A DNA stretch of 55,287 bases from Nitrosopelagicus sp964511265 (GCA_964511265.1 CAZEES010000005.1:1-55287); one strand, 5' to 3'; shown: positions 1-8,861, counted from the first letter of the stretch. Program-made: numbers and translations. The notes: generated by a model not told the origin, from the letters alone.

Positions 1-7
1 AATAATT

Positions 8-190
8 TTACCACATACCGCCTTGCTCGACACCACCTTTAGTACTAAAGTCAGGCTTTTTCTCAGGTACATTTCCATGTGCTTTTTTCATGTGTCGTTC
101 TAATCTTTCAGGTTGATGTAATTCTAAACCACATTCTTTACATTTGGTTTGAGTTTTATCATTTTCTTTTTTCTTACCAAATAATCCCAT
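8..190 (-). CDS. small C2H2 zinc-finger protein
   Basis: This 60-aa basic protein has one C2H2 finger: Cys17, Cys20, His33 and His38, with spacing C-x2-C-x12-H-x4-H. The N-terminus MGLFGKKK closely resembles that of the zinc-ribbon protein starting at 2144 (MGLFDKK), which suggests a shared short basic leader. Single-finger proteins like this are common in ammonia-oxidising archaea. The finger could bind nucleic acid or protein; the sequence gives no target. It is transcribed divergently from the 3-hydroxyacyl-CoA dehydrogenase. Confidence 0.75.
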   Translation of the reverse strand: MGLFGKKKENDKTQTKCKECGLELHQPERLERHMKKAHGNVPEKKPDFSTKGGVEQGGMW

Positions 191-217
191 GTAGATATTT
201 CAAACTAGATTGATATA

Positions 218-1378
218 ATGGTTTTTCAAAGAGAATGCGTGACAGTAAAGAATATCACAGTTTTAGGTTCAGGAGTTATGGGGCATGGGATTGCACAAGT
301 TTCTGCAACTGCAGGATATAATGTGGTTCTACGTGATATTAAACAAGAATTTCTTGATAAAGCAATGGAGAAAATCAAATGGAGTTTAGACAAATTAGTC
401 ACAAAAGAGAAGATTTCAAAAGAAGAGGGAGATGCTATTTTTTCAAGAATTGTTCCAATTGTAGATTTGAACGAAGCTGTAAGAGATGCAGAATTAGTCA
501 TAGAAGTAGTTCCTGAGATCATGGATCTAAAGAAACAGGTTTACGCAGAGTTAGACAAGGCTGCTAAACCAGAAGTCATCTTTGCATCAAACACAAGTAC
601 ATTACCAATCACAGAGATTGCAAACACCACATCACGGCCAGATAAATTTATTGGAATACATTTTTTCAATCCACCTCAATTAATGAAACTAGTCGAAGTC
701 ATTCCAGGTGAGAAGACATCACAAGAGATTACCGATATGACACAAGAATTTGTAAAATCAGTAAACAAACAAGCAGTGTTATGTAGAAAAGATGTTCCAG
801 GATTTATCATAAACAGATTGTTCATTCCAATGGTTCATGAAGCATGCTACTTGAAGGATAGGACAGGGGCAACTCTAGAAGAGATTGATTCTGCAGTAAA
901 ATTCAAGCTTGGGTTCCCTATGGGGATTTTTGAGTTAGCAGACTTTACAGGCATGGATGTTATTCATAAGGCAACAGTTGAGATGCATTTACGAGATAAA
1001 AAAGTAATCAATCCACATAAAACAGTTGAGAAAATGTTTGATGAGAAAAAATTAGGTCAAAAATCAGGAGAGGGTTATTACAAATATTCAGATGACAAAT
1101 ATGAGAGGGTGGAATTATCAGAAGAGTTAGCAGAGAAATGCAATCCTATTCAACTGGTTGCAAATATACTAAATAATGCAGCATGGTTGATTACAAACGG
1201 TGCAAGCGATATAGAAGAGATTGAAAAAGCTGCTAAATTAGGATTAGGTTTAAGAAAACCATTGTTTGAGACAGCAAGAGATATTGGTTTCAAAAATATT
1301 GTGGATGAATTAAACAAGTTAGCAGAAAAGCACGGAGAGTTTTACAAACCAGACCCACTTTTAGAATCTATGATTTAG
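218..1378 (+). CDS. 3-hydroxyacyl-CoA dehydrogenase (3-hydroxybutyryl-CoA dehydrogenase type)
   Basis: NAD-dependent oxidation of (S)-3-hydroxyacyl-CoA to 3-oxoacyl-CoA in the cytoplasm. An N-terminal Rossmann motif GSGVMG lies at residues 17-22. SNTS (124-127), the catalytic His148 and Glu160 (IHFFNPP..LVEVI) and a helical C-terminal 3HCDH domain follow. In ammonia-oxidising archaea, 3-hydroxybutyryl-CoA to acetoacetyl-CoA is a late step of the 3-hydroxypropionate/4-hydroxybutyrate CO2-fixation cycle, the likely role here (inference). The ATG at 218 gives 386 aa. A GTG in frame at 239 begins only nine residues before the Rossmann strand and is a credible alternative start. The gene end overlaps the convergent LOG-family gene by about 11 bp. 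Confidence 0.9.
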   Translation: MVFQRECVTVKNITVLGSGVMGHGIAQVSATAGYNVVLRDIKQEFLDKAMEKIKWSLDKLVTKEKISKEEGDAIFSRIVPIVDLNEAVRDAELVIEVVPEIMDLKKQVYAELDKAAKPEVIFASNTSTLPITEIANTTSRPDKFIGIHFFNPPQLMKLVEVIPGEKTSQEITDMTQEFVKSVNKQAVLCRKDVPGFIINRLFIPMVHEACYLKDRTGATLEEIDSAVKFKLGFPMGIFELADFTGMDVIHKATVEMHLRDKKVINPHKTVEKMFDEKKLGQKSGEGYYKYSDDKYERVELSEELAEKCNPIQLVANILNNAAWLITNGASDIEEIEKAAKLGLGLRKPLFETARDIGFKNIVDELNKLAEKHGEFYKPDPLLESMI

Positions 1379-1877
1379 TCTGCTCTAAGATATAGTTAAC
1401 AGCGCCTTTTGGAGAATCAAAACCTACAATTTTTACATTTTCTCTGTGATCTAAATATTGATCAGAATATTTTGTAGCCATTCCACCAGAATTTTTTATA
1501 GTTGCAATTGGCTTTTTGTGCATATACGCAGCACATATTTCAGATAGAGTTCCAGAACCACCACCTACAACAACTACCCCATCAGCAGATAATGCATTAA
1601 GAAAATCTCTAGACAGTCCCATTCCAGATGGAATTACGATGTCACAAAATTCGTTTGCAAGTGAAGAATCATCTTGTGGGATAATTCCAATTGTCAATCC
1701 ATTAGCATCTTTTGCTCCACGGGATGCTGCCTTCATCACACCACCCAAACCACCAGTAATTAAGGCAGAACCAGACTTTGCAACTTCTTGACCTGCCTCA
1801 TACGCAATAGACTCAATTTCAGGAGTACAGCCGTTATCATTATTTCCAATTATTAAGATCTGACGCATTTTTGCCAT
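1368..1877 (-). CDS. LOG/TIGR00725-family Rossmann protein
   Basis: Member of the SLOG superfamily (LOG, lysine decarboxylase-like, DprA-like fold). It has a Rossmann start (ILIIGNNDNG), a central GGLGGVM segment, SRD, and the GGGSGTLSE nucleotide-binding motif, a form of the family PGGxGTxxE. LOG enzymes cleave nucleoside 5'-monophosphates to base and ribose 5-phosphate, but TIGR00725 members are largely uncharacterised. The frame stays open to an ATG at 1922. A TATA-like TTTAAATTA near 1911-1918 puts transcription start near 1888, so the ATG at 1877 (or 1868) is preferred. Confidence 0.75.
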   Translation of the reverse strand: MAKMRQILIIGNNDNGCTPEIESIAYEAGQEVAKSGSALITGGLGGVMKAASRGAKDANGLTIGIIPQDDSSLANEFCDIVIPSGMGLSRDFLNALSADGVVVVGGGSGTLSEICAAYMHKKPIATIKNSGGMATKYSDQYLDHRENVKIVGFDSPKGAVNYILEQTKS

Positions 1878-1958
1878 GTGGATATGTTGAGCGCGCATAA
1901 TATAATGTAATTTAAAAAACAAAGTAAGAGTTATTAAAAATGAAAAACGTGTCTGTTT

Positions 1959-2084
1959 ATGGAAAAACGTTCAATGCCAGTTTGCTTTACTAATGAGCAA
2001 CACAAAAAGATCGAAGAAATTGCCAAGAAAAAAGGCATGGTAAATTCTAGTCAAGGTTTAGAGAGTCTCTTAGAAGAACTCTAA
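1959..2084 (+). CDS. 41-aa ribbon-helix-helix-like protein
   Basis: A short frame starts at ATG 1959 and stops at TAA 2082-2084. A short beta segment (MPVCFTNEQ) is followed by two helices: KKIEEIAKKKG, then NSSQGLESLLEEL. This fits an Arc/CopG ribbon-helix-helix fold, a dimeric DNA-binding domain. Nothing else is attached, so it may be a minimal regulator or antitoxin-like protein. No toxin partner lies next to it. The family assignment rests on pattern only. Confidence 0.55.
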   Translation: MEKRSMPVCFTNEQHKKIEEIAKKKGMVNSSQGLESLLEEL

Positions 2085-2143
2085 ATCAAAAAATTCTTTT
2101 TCTAATTTTATAATTTAATTAGATCTGCATTTCACTAATAATT

Positions 2144-2554
2144 ATGGGACTATTTGATAAAAAACCAGCAATTTGCACTGTTTGTAAAAAGGAGACCAAG
2201 CACAAGCATAAGGCAAAAAAAGAATGGTATGTCGAATCACCACTTTGCGGAGATTGCTATATGGATAAAATGCAAGAATCCTATGATTCAAACATAAAGT
2301 CAAAGTGTGGCATATGTGGAGCTCAAAAAAAGATTACAGACTTGTGGGAACCAAGATGGCAATGGGATATGAAAGGATTACTTTGTAAGACATGTTTTGA
2401 TAATAAAGAAGGGGATTTCAAAACAAAGAAAGAATTTTGTGTTTTATGTAATAAAAAGATGGGATTCATAAGATACAATCCAAAGCCAGATTGGAAGATA
2501 GAAGGTCAGCTTTGTAGAATATGCTGGGACGAGCAAAAAGCAAAGAATAGTTAG
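2144..2554 (+). CDS. triple zinc-ribbon protein
   Basis: A 136-aa protein built of three repeats, each with two CxxC knuckles: C11/C14 with C35/C38, C55/C58 with C81/C84, and C98/C101 with C123/C126. Each repeat carries an aromatic stretch before the second knuckle (KEWYVES, RWQWDMKG, KPDWKIEG) followed by LCxxC. The repeats look like tandem copies of one treble-clef or ribbon unit. Function is unknown; RNA, DNA or protein binding is possible. A T/A-rich box TTTTATAATTTA lies about 30-38 nt upstream. The next gene follows after one base, so the two are probably co-transcribed. Confidence 0.75.
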   Translation: MGLFDKKPAICTVCKKETKHKHKAKKEWYVESPLCGDCYMDKMQESYDSNIKSKCGICGAQKKITDLWEPRWQWDMKGLLCKTCFDNKEGDFKTKKEFCVLCNKKMGFIRYNPKPDWKIEGQLCRICWDEQKAKNS

Positions 2555-2555
2555 A

Positions 2556-2756
2556 ATGAAGTTTTTTACAAAAATCCCGTGTGAAAAATGTGACTTGAAA
2601 TTTAAAAGCCAGGAAGAATTAATGCAGCATCTTCAAATCACACATTACAAGGATTTACCATACGATTGTAAAGAATGTGGGGAAAATTTTTCAAACATGG
2701 AGGATATGAGAACACATTTACAAAAACAGCACAGTTACAAAAAAGATCGAATTTAG
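2556..2756 (+). CDS. two-finger C2H2 zinc protein
   Basis: A 66-aa protein consisting almost entirely of two C2H2 fingers: CEKCDLKF...HLQITH and CKECGENF...HLQKQH. Both keep the C-x2-C, hydrophobic-core and H-x4-H pattern of classical fingers. It starts one base after the triple zinc-ribbon gene and probably shares its transcript. Its end overlaps the convergent rpoP stop by 4 bp. Likely a nucleic-acid or protein-binding adaptor; target unknown. Confidence 0.75.
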   Translation: MKFFTKIPCEKCDLKFKSQEELMQHLQITHYKDLPYDCKECGENFSNMEDMRTHLQKQHSYKKDRI

Positions 2757-2941
2757 ATTGATTTTACGTTTCTTACAAGACCGGGTCTTTTCTTTGTAAA
2801 TACTCTGAAACCACATATACATTTGATCTCAGGAAGTCTTGCCAATTCCTCTAATGGAGTTTCATGACCACAACGCATACATTTGTAAAAAACATCGAAT
2901 TTTTCTTCAGAAAATGATTCTTCAAAGTTCTCTTCAGACAT
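2753..2941 (-). CDS. rpoP: DNA-directed RNA polymerase subunit P (Rpo12)
   Basis: Archaeal counterpart of eukaryotic Rpb12, a zinc subunit helping to assemble the Rpo3/Rpo10/Rpo11 platform. The core pattern YKCMRCG, then CICGFRVFTKKRPG, matches the family's CxxC plus CxCG zinc site and basic C-terminal tail. The N-terminus has an extra acidic stretch of about 18 residues (MSEENFEESFSEEK). It lies directly upstream of rps10 and EF-1alpha on the opposite side of the zinc-finger genes. Confidence 0.85.
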   Translation of the reverse strand: MSEENFEESFSEEKFDVFYKCMRCGHETPLEELARLPEIKCICGFRVFTKKRPGLVRNVKSI

Positions 2942-2977
2942 ATCAGCTAATCATAATCCCCATAATAAAAGGCTAAG

Positions 2978-3286
2978 TTATTTTAGAGATAATTCAATAT
3001 AGACATCGTCAGGAATTTTCAGACGCATTAATTGTCTTATTGCTTTATCATCTGCATTAAGATCAATAATCCTTCGATGCATCCGCATCTCCCATTTCTC
3101 ATAGGTTTCAGTTCCATTTCCACATGGAGATTTACGTGTGACAACATTAAGGCGTTTAACAGGAAGTGGAGTTGGGCCTTTTACTTTAACACCAGTTTTT
3201 TTACCAATGCCCATAATTTCATCGCATACACCACCCAATTTCAAAAGACTTGTACTGGTTAATTTGATGCGAGCATTTTGAGCCAT
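2978..3286 (-). CDS. rps10: small ribosomal subunit protein S10 (uS10)
   Basis: A 102-aa protein of the usual archaeal uS10 length. It has the family's signature KGPTPLPVKRLNVVTRKSPCG loop region (written here in part) and a C-terminal strand IPDDVYIELSLK. It is a 30S head protein. It follows the EF-1alpha gene by about 11 bp on the same strand, the conserved archaeal EF-1alpha-S10 order, so the two are almost certainly co-transcribed. Confidence 0.95.
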   Translation of the reverse strand: MAQNARIKLTSTSLLKLGGVCDEIMGIGKKTGVKVKGPTPLPVKRLNVVTRKSPCGNGTETYEKWEMRMHRRIIDLNADDKAIRQLMRLKIPDDVYIELSLK

Positions 3287-3297
3287 AATGACTCTCT

Positions 3298-4595
3298 CTA
3301 AGGTGTGTGTGATTCAGTAATTTCTTTTACAACACCAGCAGCGATTGTTGCACCCATGTCTCTAAGTGCGAATCTACCCATTTCAGGGAATTCCTGGAAT
3401 GTTTCAATTGGTGTTGGTCTTACTGGTCTAATTTTAACAATAGCAGAATCTCCAACTTTTAAGAACTTTGGATTTTCTTCATCCATTGCACCAGTTTGTG
3501 GGTTAATTTTGCAACAAATTCAGTAATTGTTGCTGCAACTTGTGCGGTGTGAGCATGCATTACAGGAGTATAACCTGGTGCGATTGCTGTTGGGTGATGA
3601 ATAACTATAATTTGTGCTTTGAATTCTTTTGCAACTGCGGGTGGTGCGTCAGGAGTTCCTAATACATCACCACGTTTGATATCTTTCTTTTCAATTCCTC
3701 TCAAGTTAAAACCAATGTTGTCACCTGCTTCAGCACTTGGAAGTTCTGCATGATGAGATTCAATTGACTTTATTTCACCTTGTGCACCAGATGGCATTAC
3801 TACAATTTTCTGTCCAGGTTTCATTTCACCAGTTTCAACACGTCCTACAGGAACAGTTCCGACACCAGTGATTGAATATACATCTTGAATTGGAAGACGT
3901 AGTGGTTTACCAGTTGGTTTTTCAGGAGCAGTGAAATCATCAAATGCTTCTAAGAGCGTTTTACCGGAATACCAACCCATATTTTCAGATTTTTTAACTA
4001 GATTGTCACCTTTCCATCCAGATACTGGAATGAATGGTACTTGGTCGACTTTGTAGCCACAGGATTTTACTAGTCCTTTTCCTTTCTCAACTGCTGCATT
4101 GTAAGCATCTTCTGAGAAGTCACTATCATCCATTTTGTTAATTGCAACTATAATTTGACCTACACCAAGTGTTTTAAGTAAAAATGCGTGTTCACGTGCT
4201 TGTCCGCCCGGAGCAATTGCAGTGTCAGTTTCACCAGGTTTTGCAGATAATACAAGAACTGCACAGTCTGCTTCAGAAGCACCTGTAATCATGTTTTTGA
4301 TAAAGTCTCTGTGTCCTGGAGCATCGATTAATGTATAATTAAATTTTGGAGTTTCGAATTTTTGGAAAGCAAGGTCAATAGTAATACCTCTTTCTCTCTC
4401 GTCTTTGATGTTATCCATAACCCAAGCGTACTTGAAGGTATCACCCTTTCCAGTCTTCTCAGATTCAGCAGCATGAGCATCAATTGTTCTTTGATCAACT
4501 ACACCTAGATCCATCAAGAAATGACCCATTGTTGTGGACTTGCCATTATCAATGTGTCCTGTGATAATCATGTTCAGGTGTGGTTTATCTGCCAT
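3298..4595 (-). CDS. tuf: translation elongation factor EF-1alpha, frameshifted in this sequence
   Basis: GTPase delivering aminoacyl-tRNA to the ribosome. G1 GHIDNGKS is at residues 13-20; DAPGH and NKMD follow, then domains 2 and 3. The frame breaks after TEFVAK: reading runs into an unrelated 15-residue tail and stops at 3459, while the domain-3 end (GAMDEENPKF to the stop at 3298) continues in the -1 frame. The break lies at a run of four T on the + strand (3507-3510). One extra T restores INPQTGAMDEENP and a 432-aa protein of normal archaeal length. Since the gene is essential, a homopolymer sequencing error is the simplest cause. The heptamer does not fit X XXY YYZ slippage. Confidence 0.93.
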
Positions 4596-4616
4596 AGGAA
4601 ATTCGTGTTAAATGGT

Positions 4617-4626
4617 CTTTATAATC
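4617..4626 (-). promoter_or_regulatory. TATA-like box of EF-1alpha
   Basis: On the minus strand GATTATAAAG lies about 22-31 nt before the EF-1alpha ATG, the expected place for the TATA box of a leaderless or short-leader archaeal gene. The surrounding 4596-4732 gap is very T-rich on the + strand and also holds the promoter of the divergent FBP aldolase/phosphatase gene. Confidence 0.5.
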
Positions 4627-4700
4627 ATTTTGATTTTTTGCATTTTTTTACACCTTTTTTTGAAATTTTTAGATCAGAAAAAGTTTGACAATATAGCATA

Positions 4701-4710
4701 TAGTATAAAT
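4701..4710 (+). promoter_or_regulatory. TATA box of FBP aldolase/phosphatase
   Basis: TAGTATAAAT ends 23 nt before the ATG at 4733. This is the spacing of a leaderless archaeal transcript starting at or next to the A of the start codon. Confidence 0.6.
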
Positions 4711-4732
4711 CAAAGAAGAAAAAATCGTTAGT

Positions 4733-5869
4733 ATGAAAATTACAGTGTCAGTAATCAAAGCAGATGTTGGCGGTATTGGAGGACATACGAGACCAAGTGA
4801 TAATTTAATTCAAGCAGTTAGAGATACTGTAAAGTCTGCAGGCGATTTGTTGATTGATCACTATATCGGTTATTGTGGAGATGACGTTCACATTGTTATG
4901 AGTCACACACATGGGGTAGACAACGAAAAAATTCACAAATTAGCATATGAAGCGTTTGTAGCAGGAACCGCTGTTGCAAAAAGAGAGGGACTGTACGGTG
5001 CAGGTCAAGATTTGTTAAAAGATTCATTTTCAGGAAATGTAAAAGGAATGGGACCAGGAGTTGCAGAATTAGAATTTGAAGAGAGGCCTAATGAAGCATT
5101 CACAGTGTTTGCAGCAGATAAAACAGAGCCAGGTTGTTTCAATTATCCAATGTACCGATTATTTGTAGATGCACTAAGTAATACAGGATTAATTGTAAAC
5201 AAATCACTTGCAAAAGGAGTTGTATTCCACGTTATGGATGTAGAAGATGCAACAATTGCAAAATTATCATTATGGGAAGATAAACCAACTTTGGAAGCAG
5301 CGTTAATGTATCCAGGAAGATATGTTATCTCATCAATTACAACAAGGGATGGAGAGCCAATTATGGATGCATCAACGGATAGGCTTCATAATATTGCAGG
5401 CACATATGTTGGAAAAGATGATCCTGTTTGTTTAATCAGAACACAAAAAATGTTCCCAGCAACTGAAGAAGCAGGAAGTGTTTTTAATAATCCACACTAT
5501 GTTGCAGGAAATACACGAGGAAGTCATAATATGCCACTAATGCCTGTAAAATTAAATTCTGCAGCAACAATCAATTTCTGTATTCCAATTGTAGAGTCAT
5601 TAGTATTCAGTATGCATGATGGAAAATTTACAGGTCCATTTGATGGATTCTCAACTCCAGATTGGGATTACATTAGAGAACAAGCAACCATAAAAGCACT
5701 AGCAATTCGAAGTCAAGGATTTATTCATCCAGCAACACTTGTTCCAGATGAATTAGAATATGCTGAAGGATACAAAGATAGGATGAATGTACTCAAAGAA
5801 AAGATGGTTGCAATGGACTCAAAATCAGATTCCGGCGAAAGAAAAGAAAATTACGAAGATCCGGACTAA
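4733..5869 (+). CDS. fbp: bifunctional fructose-1,6-bisphosphate aldolase/phosphatase
   Basis: Archaeal type V FBPase that condenses dihydroxyacetone phosphate with glyceraldehyde 3-phosphate and then dephosphorylates the product, committing carbon to gluconeogenesis. The N-terminus MKITVSVIKADVGGIGGH carries the metal/phosphate-binding Asp and His. GCFNYPMYRLF and GTYVGKDDPV follow, the latter with Tyr225 and the Schiff-base Lys228 equivalent to Tyr229/Lys232 of the Thermoproteus enzyme. At 378 aa it has the usual length. In an autotroph fixing CO2 into acetyl-CoA this step is required for hexose synthesis. A clear TATA box sits upstream. Confidence 0.95.
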   Translation: MKITVSVIKADVGGIGGHTRPSDNLIQAVRDTVKSAGDLLIDHYIGYCGDDVHIVMSHTHGVDNEKIHKLAYEAFVAGTAVAKREGLYGAGQDLLKDSFSGNVKGMGPGVAELEFEERPNEAFTVFAADKTEPGCFNYPMYRLFVDALSNTGLIVNKSLAKGVVFHVMDVEDATIAKLSLWEDKPTLEAALMYPGRYVISSITTRDGEPIMDASTDRLHNIAGTYVGKDDPVCLIRTQKMFPATEEAGSVFNNPHYVAGNTRGSHNMPLMPVKLNSAATINFCIPIVESLVFSMHDGKFTGPFDGFSTPDWDYIREQATIKALAIRSQGFIHPATLVPDELEYAEGYKDRMNVLKEKMVAMDSKSDSGERKENYEDPD

Positions 5870-5923
5870 AGACAGGAATTTTTTAAGTAAAGATTAAATC
5901 AATTGTAGTTTTAGACTTTGCAG

Positions 5924-6352
5924 ATGATTTCTATATATGAATTTCAATTTTCATTCTTTTCTCACAGCGTAACAAAAATCGCAATGACAATTGCAGCAAT
6001 ATTGACATTTTCAAATTTCGTGGTTCAATTGTTTGGCCAGACAATTCCAGATCTCTTTTGGCCAGTCTTCAAGGACATAGGGGCAGGATTCATCATTGTT
6101 GCAGCATTTGTATTTGCAGTGGCATGGTTTCTCAGAGCAAGACCACACAATAGACCAAAACATTACTCAGTCGTAATTTTTGATATTGATGGAAGAGAGA
6201 CAGTCATTCCAGGATTACGAACCGAATTTAGAAATCATGATGTAGCATGGAGTTTCATGAAACAGTTCAAAGAAGCTTATCCACTAAACAACTTTGCTTT
6301 GGTTTCAGACATAAAAAAAGACCGAAAAAAAGTCATGTTCAGATACATCTAG
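5924..6352 (+). CDS. two-TM membrane protein of unknown function
   Basis: Not recognised. Two hydrophobic helices (about residues 20-40 and 54-72 from the ATG at 5924) form a hairpin, followed by a soluble C-terminal domain of about 70 residues beginning HYSVVIFDIDGRETVIPG with mixed alpha/beta character. A TTG two codons upstream (5918) is an alternative start. The soluble domain would face one side of the membrane; the RARPHNRPK after helix 2 argues for the cytoplasmic side. It sits alone between fbp and the DNA ligase. Confidence 0.6.
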   Translation: MISIYEFQFSFFSHSVTKIAMTIAAILTFSNFVVQLFGQTIPDLFWPVFKDIGAGFIIVAAFVFAVAWFLRARPHNRPKHYSVVIFDIDGRETVIPGLRTEFRNHDVAWSFMKQFKEAYPLNNFALVSDIKKDRKKVMFRYI

Positions 6353-6394
6353 AACAAAAGTTAATCAAATAAAACATCAAAACTACATCAATAC

Positions 6395-8152
6395 ATGAAA
6401 TTTTCAATTATTTCGGACGCATTTCAAAAAATGGAAGCGACAAGTAAACGACTTGAGCTAACAGATATTCTAGTGGGATTAATAAAAGAGATTCCAGAAG
6501 AAGTGATTTCAAAAGCTGTTTATCTCATTCAGGGAAAACTTAGACCGAATTTTGAAGGAATTGAACTTGGAATTGCAGAAAAGCTTGTAATGAAAGCAAT
6601 GTCAAAATCATCAGGCATACCTCTAAAAAAAATCGAGGATGATTATAACAAAGGAGGAGATTTAGGACAAACTGCAGAAAACATTTTACAACAAAAGATT
6701 CAGACAACTTTTTCATCAGAAACAATTACGCTAGAGATGGTTTACGAGACATTACTCAAGATTGCAAATCTAGAAGGAAAGGGATCACAAGAGATGAAGA
6801 TGAGATATATTTCAAGCATACTAAATGATGCAACACCGCAAGAAGCAAAATTTATTTTGAAAATTTTACTTGGAACATTACGCTTAGGCATTGCAGAAAA
6901 TACAGTCATGGATGCGTTAGCAATAGCATTTACGGGGAAAAAAGAGAACAGAGAAATTATTGAAAATGCATACAATGTTTCAAGTGATTTAGGAAAAGTT
7001 GCCCAAGTTGTTTCAACAGGAGGAATAGAACAGATAAGAAAATTTCAGATTCAATTGTTTAATCCAATTCGTCCAATGTTAGCAGACAGGATTAAGAGTG
7101 GTGAAGATACAGTAAAGAAATTTCAAGATGACTTTGCTGCAGAATACAAGTTAGATGGAGAACGTGCACAGATACATAAACAAAAAGATACAATAATGAT
7201 CTTTTCTCGAAGCTTGGAAAACATTACCTCGTATTATCCAGACATAGTTGAAAAAATTTCTAGATTAATTATTTCTGATGAGGTTATTTTAGAGGCAGAA
7301 GTGGTGGCAATGAATACCAATTCTGGAGATTTTTTGCCATTTCAAGAGTTAATGCATAGAAGAAGAAAATATGAGATTGATCAGGCAGTAACAAAGTATC
7401 CTATCACTGTAAATTTCTTTGATGTATTATTTTCAGATGGAAAAAATTGTATGGAGATGGAATATGTAGAAAGGCGAAAATTATTAGAGAAAATTATCAA
7501 AGAGGATAACTTTGCAAGATTAATTCCAATGTCAATTATAAACAACGAAGAACAAGTTTTAGAGGTTTTAGAAAATTCAATTAATTCAGGATGTGAAGGA
7601 TTGATGCTGAAACATTTGAATTCAACGTACAGAGCAGGAATTAGAGGAAGTAACTGGCTTAAACTCAAAAGAGAATATCAAAATGATCTTGGAGATAGTC
7701 TCGACCTCGTAGTCATTGGAGCATTTTTTGGAAAAGGAAGACGTACCGGAAAATATGGAACATTATTACTTGCAACTTATAATGACGAAGAGGATGTTTT
7801 TCCAAGCATATGTAAAGTTGGTACAGGTTTTTCAGATGAGAGTTTAGATCAATTATATCAGATTCTTTCACCCAAAGTTACACTGAAAAAAAATCCAAGA
7901 ATTGTCAGCGATATGGAAGCAGATGTCTGGTTTGAGCCAGAGTTAGTTATTGAGGTTGTTGCATCAGAAATAACGCAAAGTCCAATTCATATGACAGCAT
8001 CAGATAAAATTAAAGAGAATACAGGACTTGCGCTGAGATTCCCAAAATTCACAGGAAAGATTAGAACAGAGAAGAGTTCAGAAGATGCATCTACAGATGA
8101 AGAAGTTATTGCACTATACAAAGTACAAAAAAAGACGGTAAATCATGAATAG
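6395..8152 (+). CDS. lig: ATP-dependent DNA ligase
   Basis: Seals nicks in replication and repair. At 585 aa it has the three domains of the archaeal/eukaryotic type: N-terminal DNA-binding domain (about 1-215), adenylation domain with motif I EYKLDGER (nucleophile Lys252), and the C-terminal OB-fold with a late basic region WLKLKREY. FSRSLENIT, EAEVVAM and EGLMLKH match motifs III, IIIa and IV. It ends in a short acidic tail. It follows an intergenic gap of about 40 bp, so probably has its own promoter. Confidence 0.95.
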   Translation: MKFSIISDAFQKMEATSKRLELTDILVGLIKEIPEEVISKAVYLIQGKLRPNFEGIELGIAEKLVMKAMSKSSGIPLKKIEDDYNKGGDLGQTAENILQQKIQTTFSSETITLEMVYETLLKIANLEGKGSQEMKMRYISSILNDATPQEAKFILKILLGTLRLGIAENTVMDALAIAFTGKKENREIIENAYNVSSDLGKVAQVVSTGGIEQIRKFQIQLFNPIRPMLADRIKSGEDTVKKFQDDFAAEYKLDGERAQIHKQKDTIMIFSRSLENITSYYPDIVEKISRLIISDEVILEAEVVAMNTNSGDFLPFQELMHRRRKYEIDQAVTKYPITVNFFDVLFSDGKNCMEMEYVERRKLLEKIIKEDNFARLIPMSIINNEEQVLEVLENSINSGCEGLMLKHLNSTYRAGIRGSNWLKLKREYQNDLGDSLDLVVIGAFFGKGRRTGKYGTLLLATYNDEEDVFPSICKVGTGFSDESLDQLYQILSPKVTLKKNPRIVSDMEADVWFEPELVIEVVASEITQSPIHMTASDKIKENTGLALRFPKFTGKIRTEKSSEDASTDEEVIALYKVQKKTVNHE

Positions 8153-8208
8153 CTTAAATTCAATTAACCAAGCCTTAATATTCTGTCTGAATTGAAGAAA
8201 AACTCGTT

Positions 8209-8859
8209 ATGTACAGCGGGGAATTAGAAGTACAGGCAAAGCGTAAAGCAGTTGCCGTTTTACAAGATGAGATTAATAGAATTTTAAATGCAGGTAGGAG
8301 CCTTTCACAATTACCTGAATTAATTGTCAAAAAGGACAAAGCAGGAATTAAAGATGCAATGGAGCAAATTACATCACTAGAAGAGGAAGTTGAGACTCTT
8401 AGAAGAAAGATCACAAGAGATGTTGCAGACGTTGGAGGCCTAATTCTAAATCGTGAAAATTTACTAAATACAGCTTATACTATGGATGAGATTGCAGGTT
8501 ATATCACAGGAGTTGCTTTCAAATTGTCAAACATCAAAGCAAGTACATTAAAATCATCAAAACTTGATGGGGATCTTACAGAATTAATTGAATTAGTGGT
8601 AGATGAGATTTACAAATTAAATGAGATTATTAGAAGTCTAAATTCAGATTCTGCAAAATCCATTGAACTGGCACAAGACACACAAAAACTAGAAAGAGAG
8701 ATTGATATCAAATATAGAAAGATGGTATTGAAAGCACTTGAGATTTCTACAACTAGTGAGATGTTATTGATGAAAGATACCATAGAAGGAATTGAAGAGA
8801 TGGCAGACAAATGCCAAGAAGTTTCAGATTCATTCATTCTTTTGGCATTGAGCTTATAA
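8209..8859 (+). CDS. DUF47/PhoU-like helical protein
   Basis: A 216-aa all-helical protein with the heptad-rich pattern of the DUF47/TIGR00153 family (PhoU-like). It has repeated acidic-basic helices (ITSLEEEVETLRRKITRDV, LEREIDIKYRKMVL) and a final helix GIEEMADKCQEVSDSF with the conserved E-xx-D metal-cluster-like motif. DUF47 proteins are often encoded beside low-affinity phosphate (Pit) transporters and may regulate them, but no transporter is adjacent. The tRNA endonuclease gene begins two bases after its stop, so the two are probably co-transcribed. Confidence 0.75.
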   Translation: MYSGELEVQAKRKAVAVLQDEINRILNAGRSLSQLPELIVKKDKAGIKDAMEQITSLEEEVETLRRKITRDVADVGGLILNRENLLNTAYTMDEIAGYITGVAFKLSNIKASTLKSSKLDGDLTELIELVVDEIYKLNEIIRSLNSDSAKSIELAQDTQKLEREIDIKYRKMVLKALEISTTSEMLLMKDTIEGIEEMADKCQEVSDSFILLALSL

Positions 8860-8861
8860 TT

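Noticed and set aside
3459..3530. Programmed -1 frameshift in EF-1alpha
   Set aside because: The bases at the break do not form an X XXY YYZ slippery heptamer, and no known EF-1alpha uses recoding; a homopolymer error is simpler.
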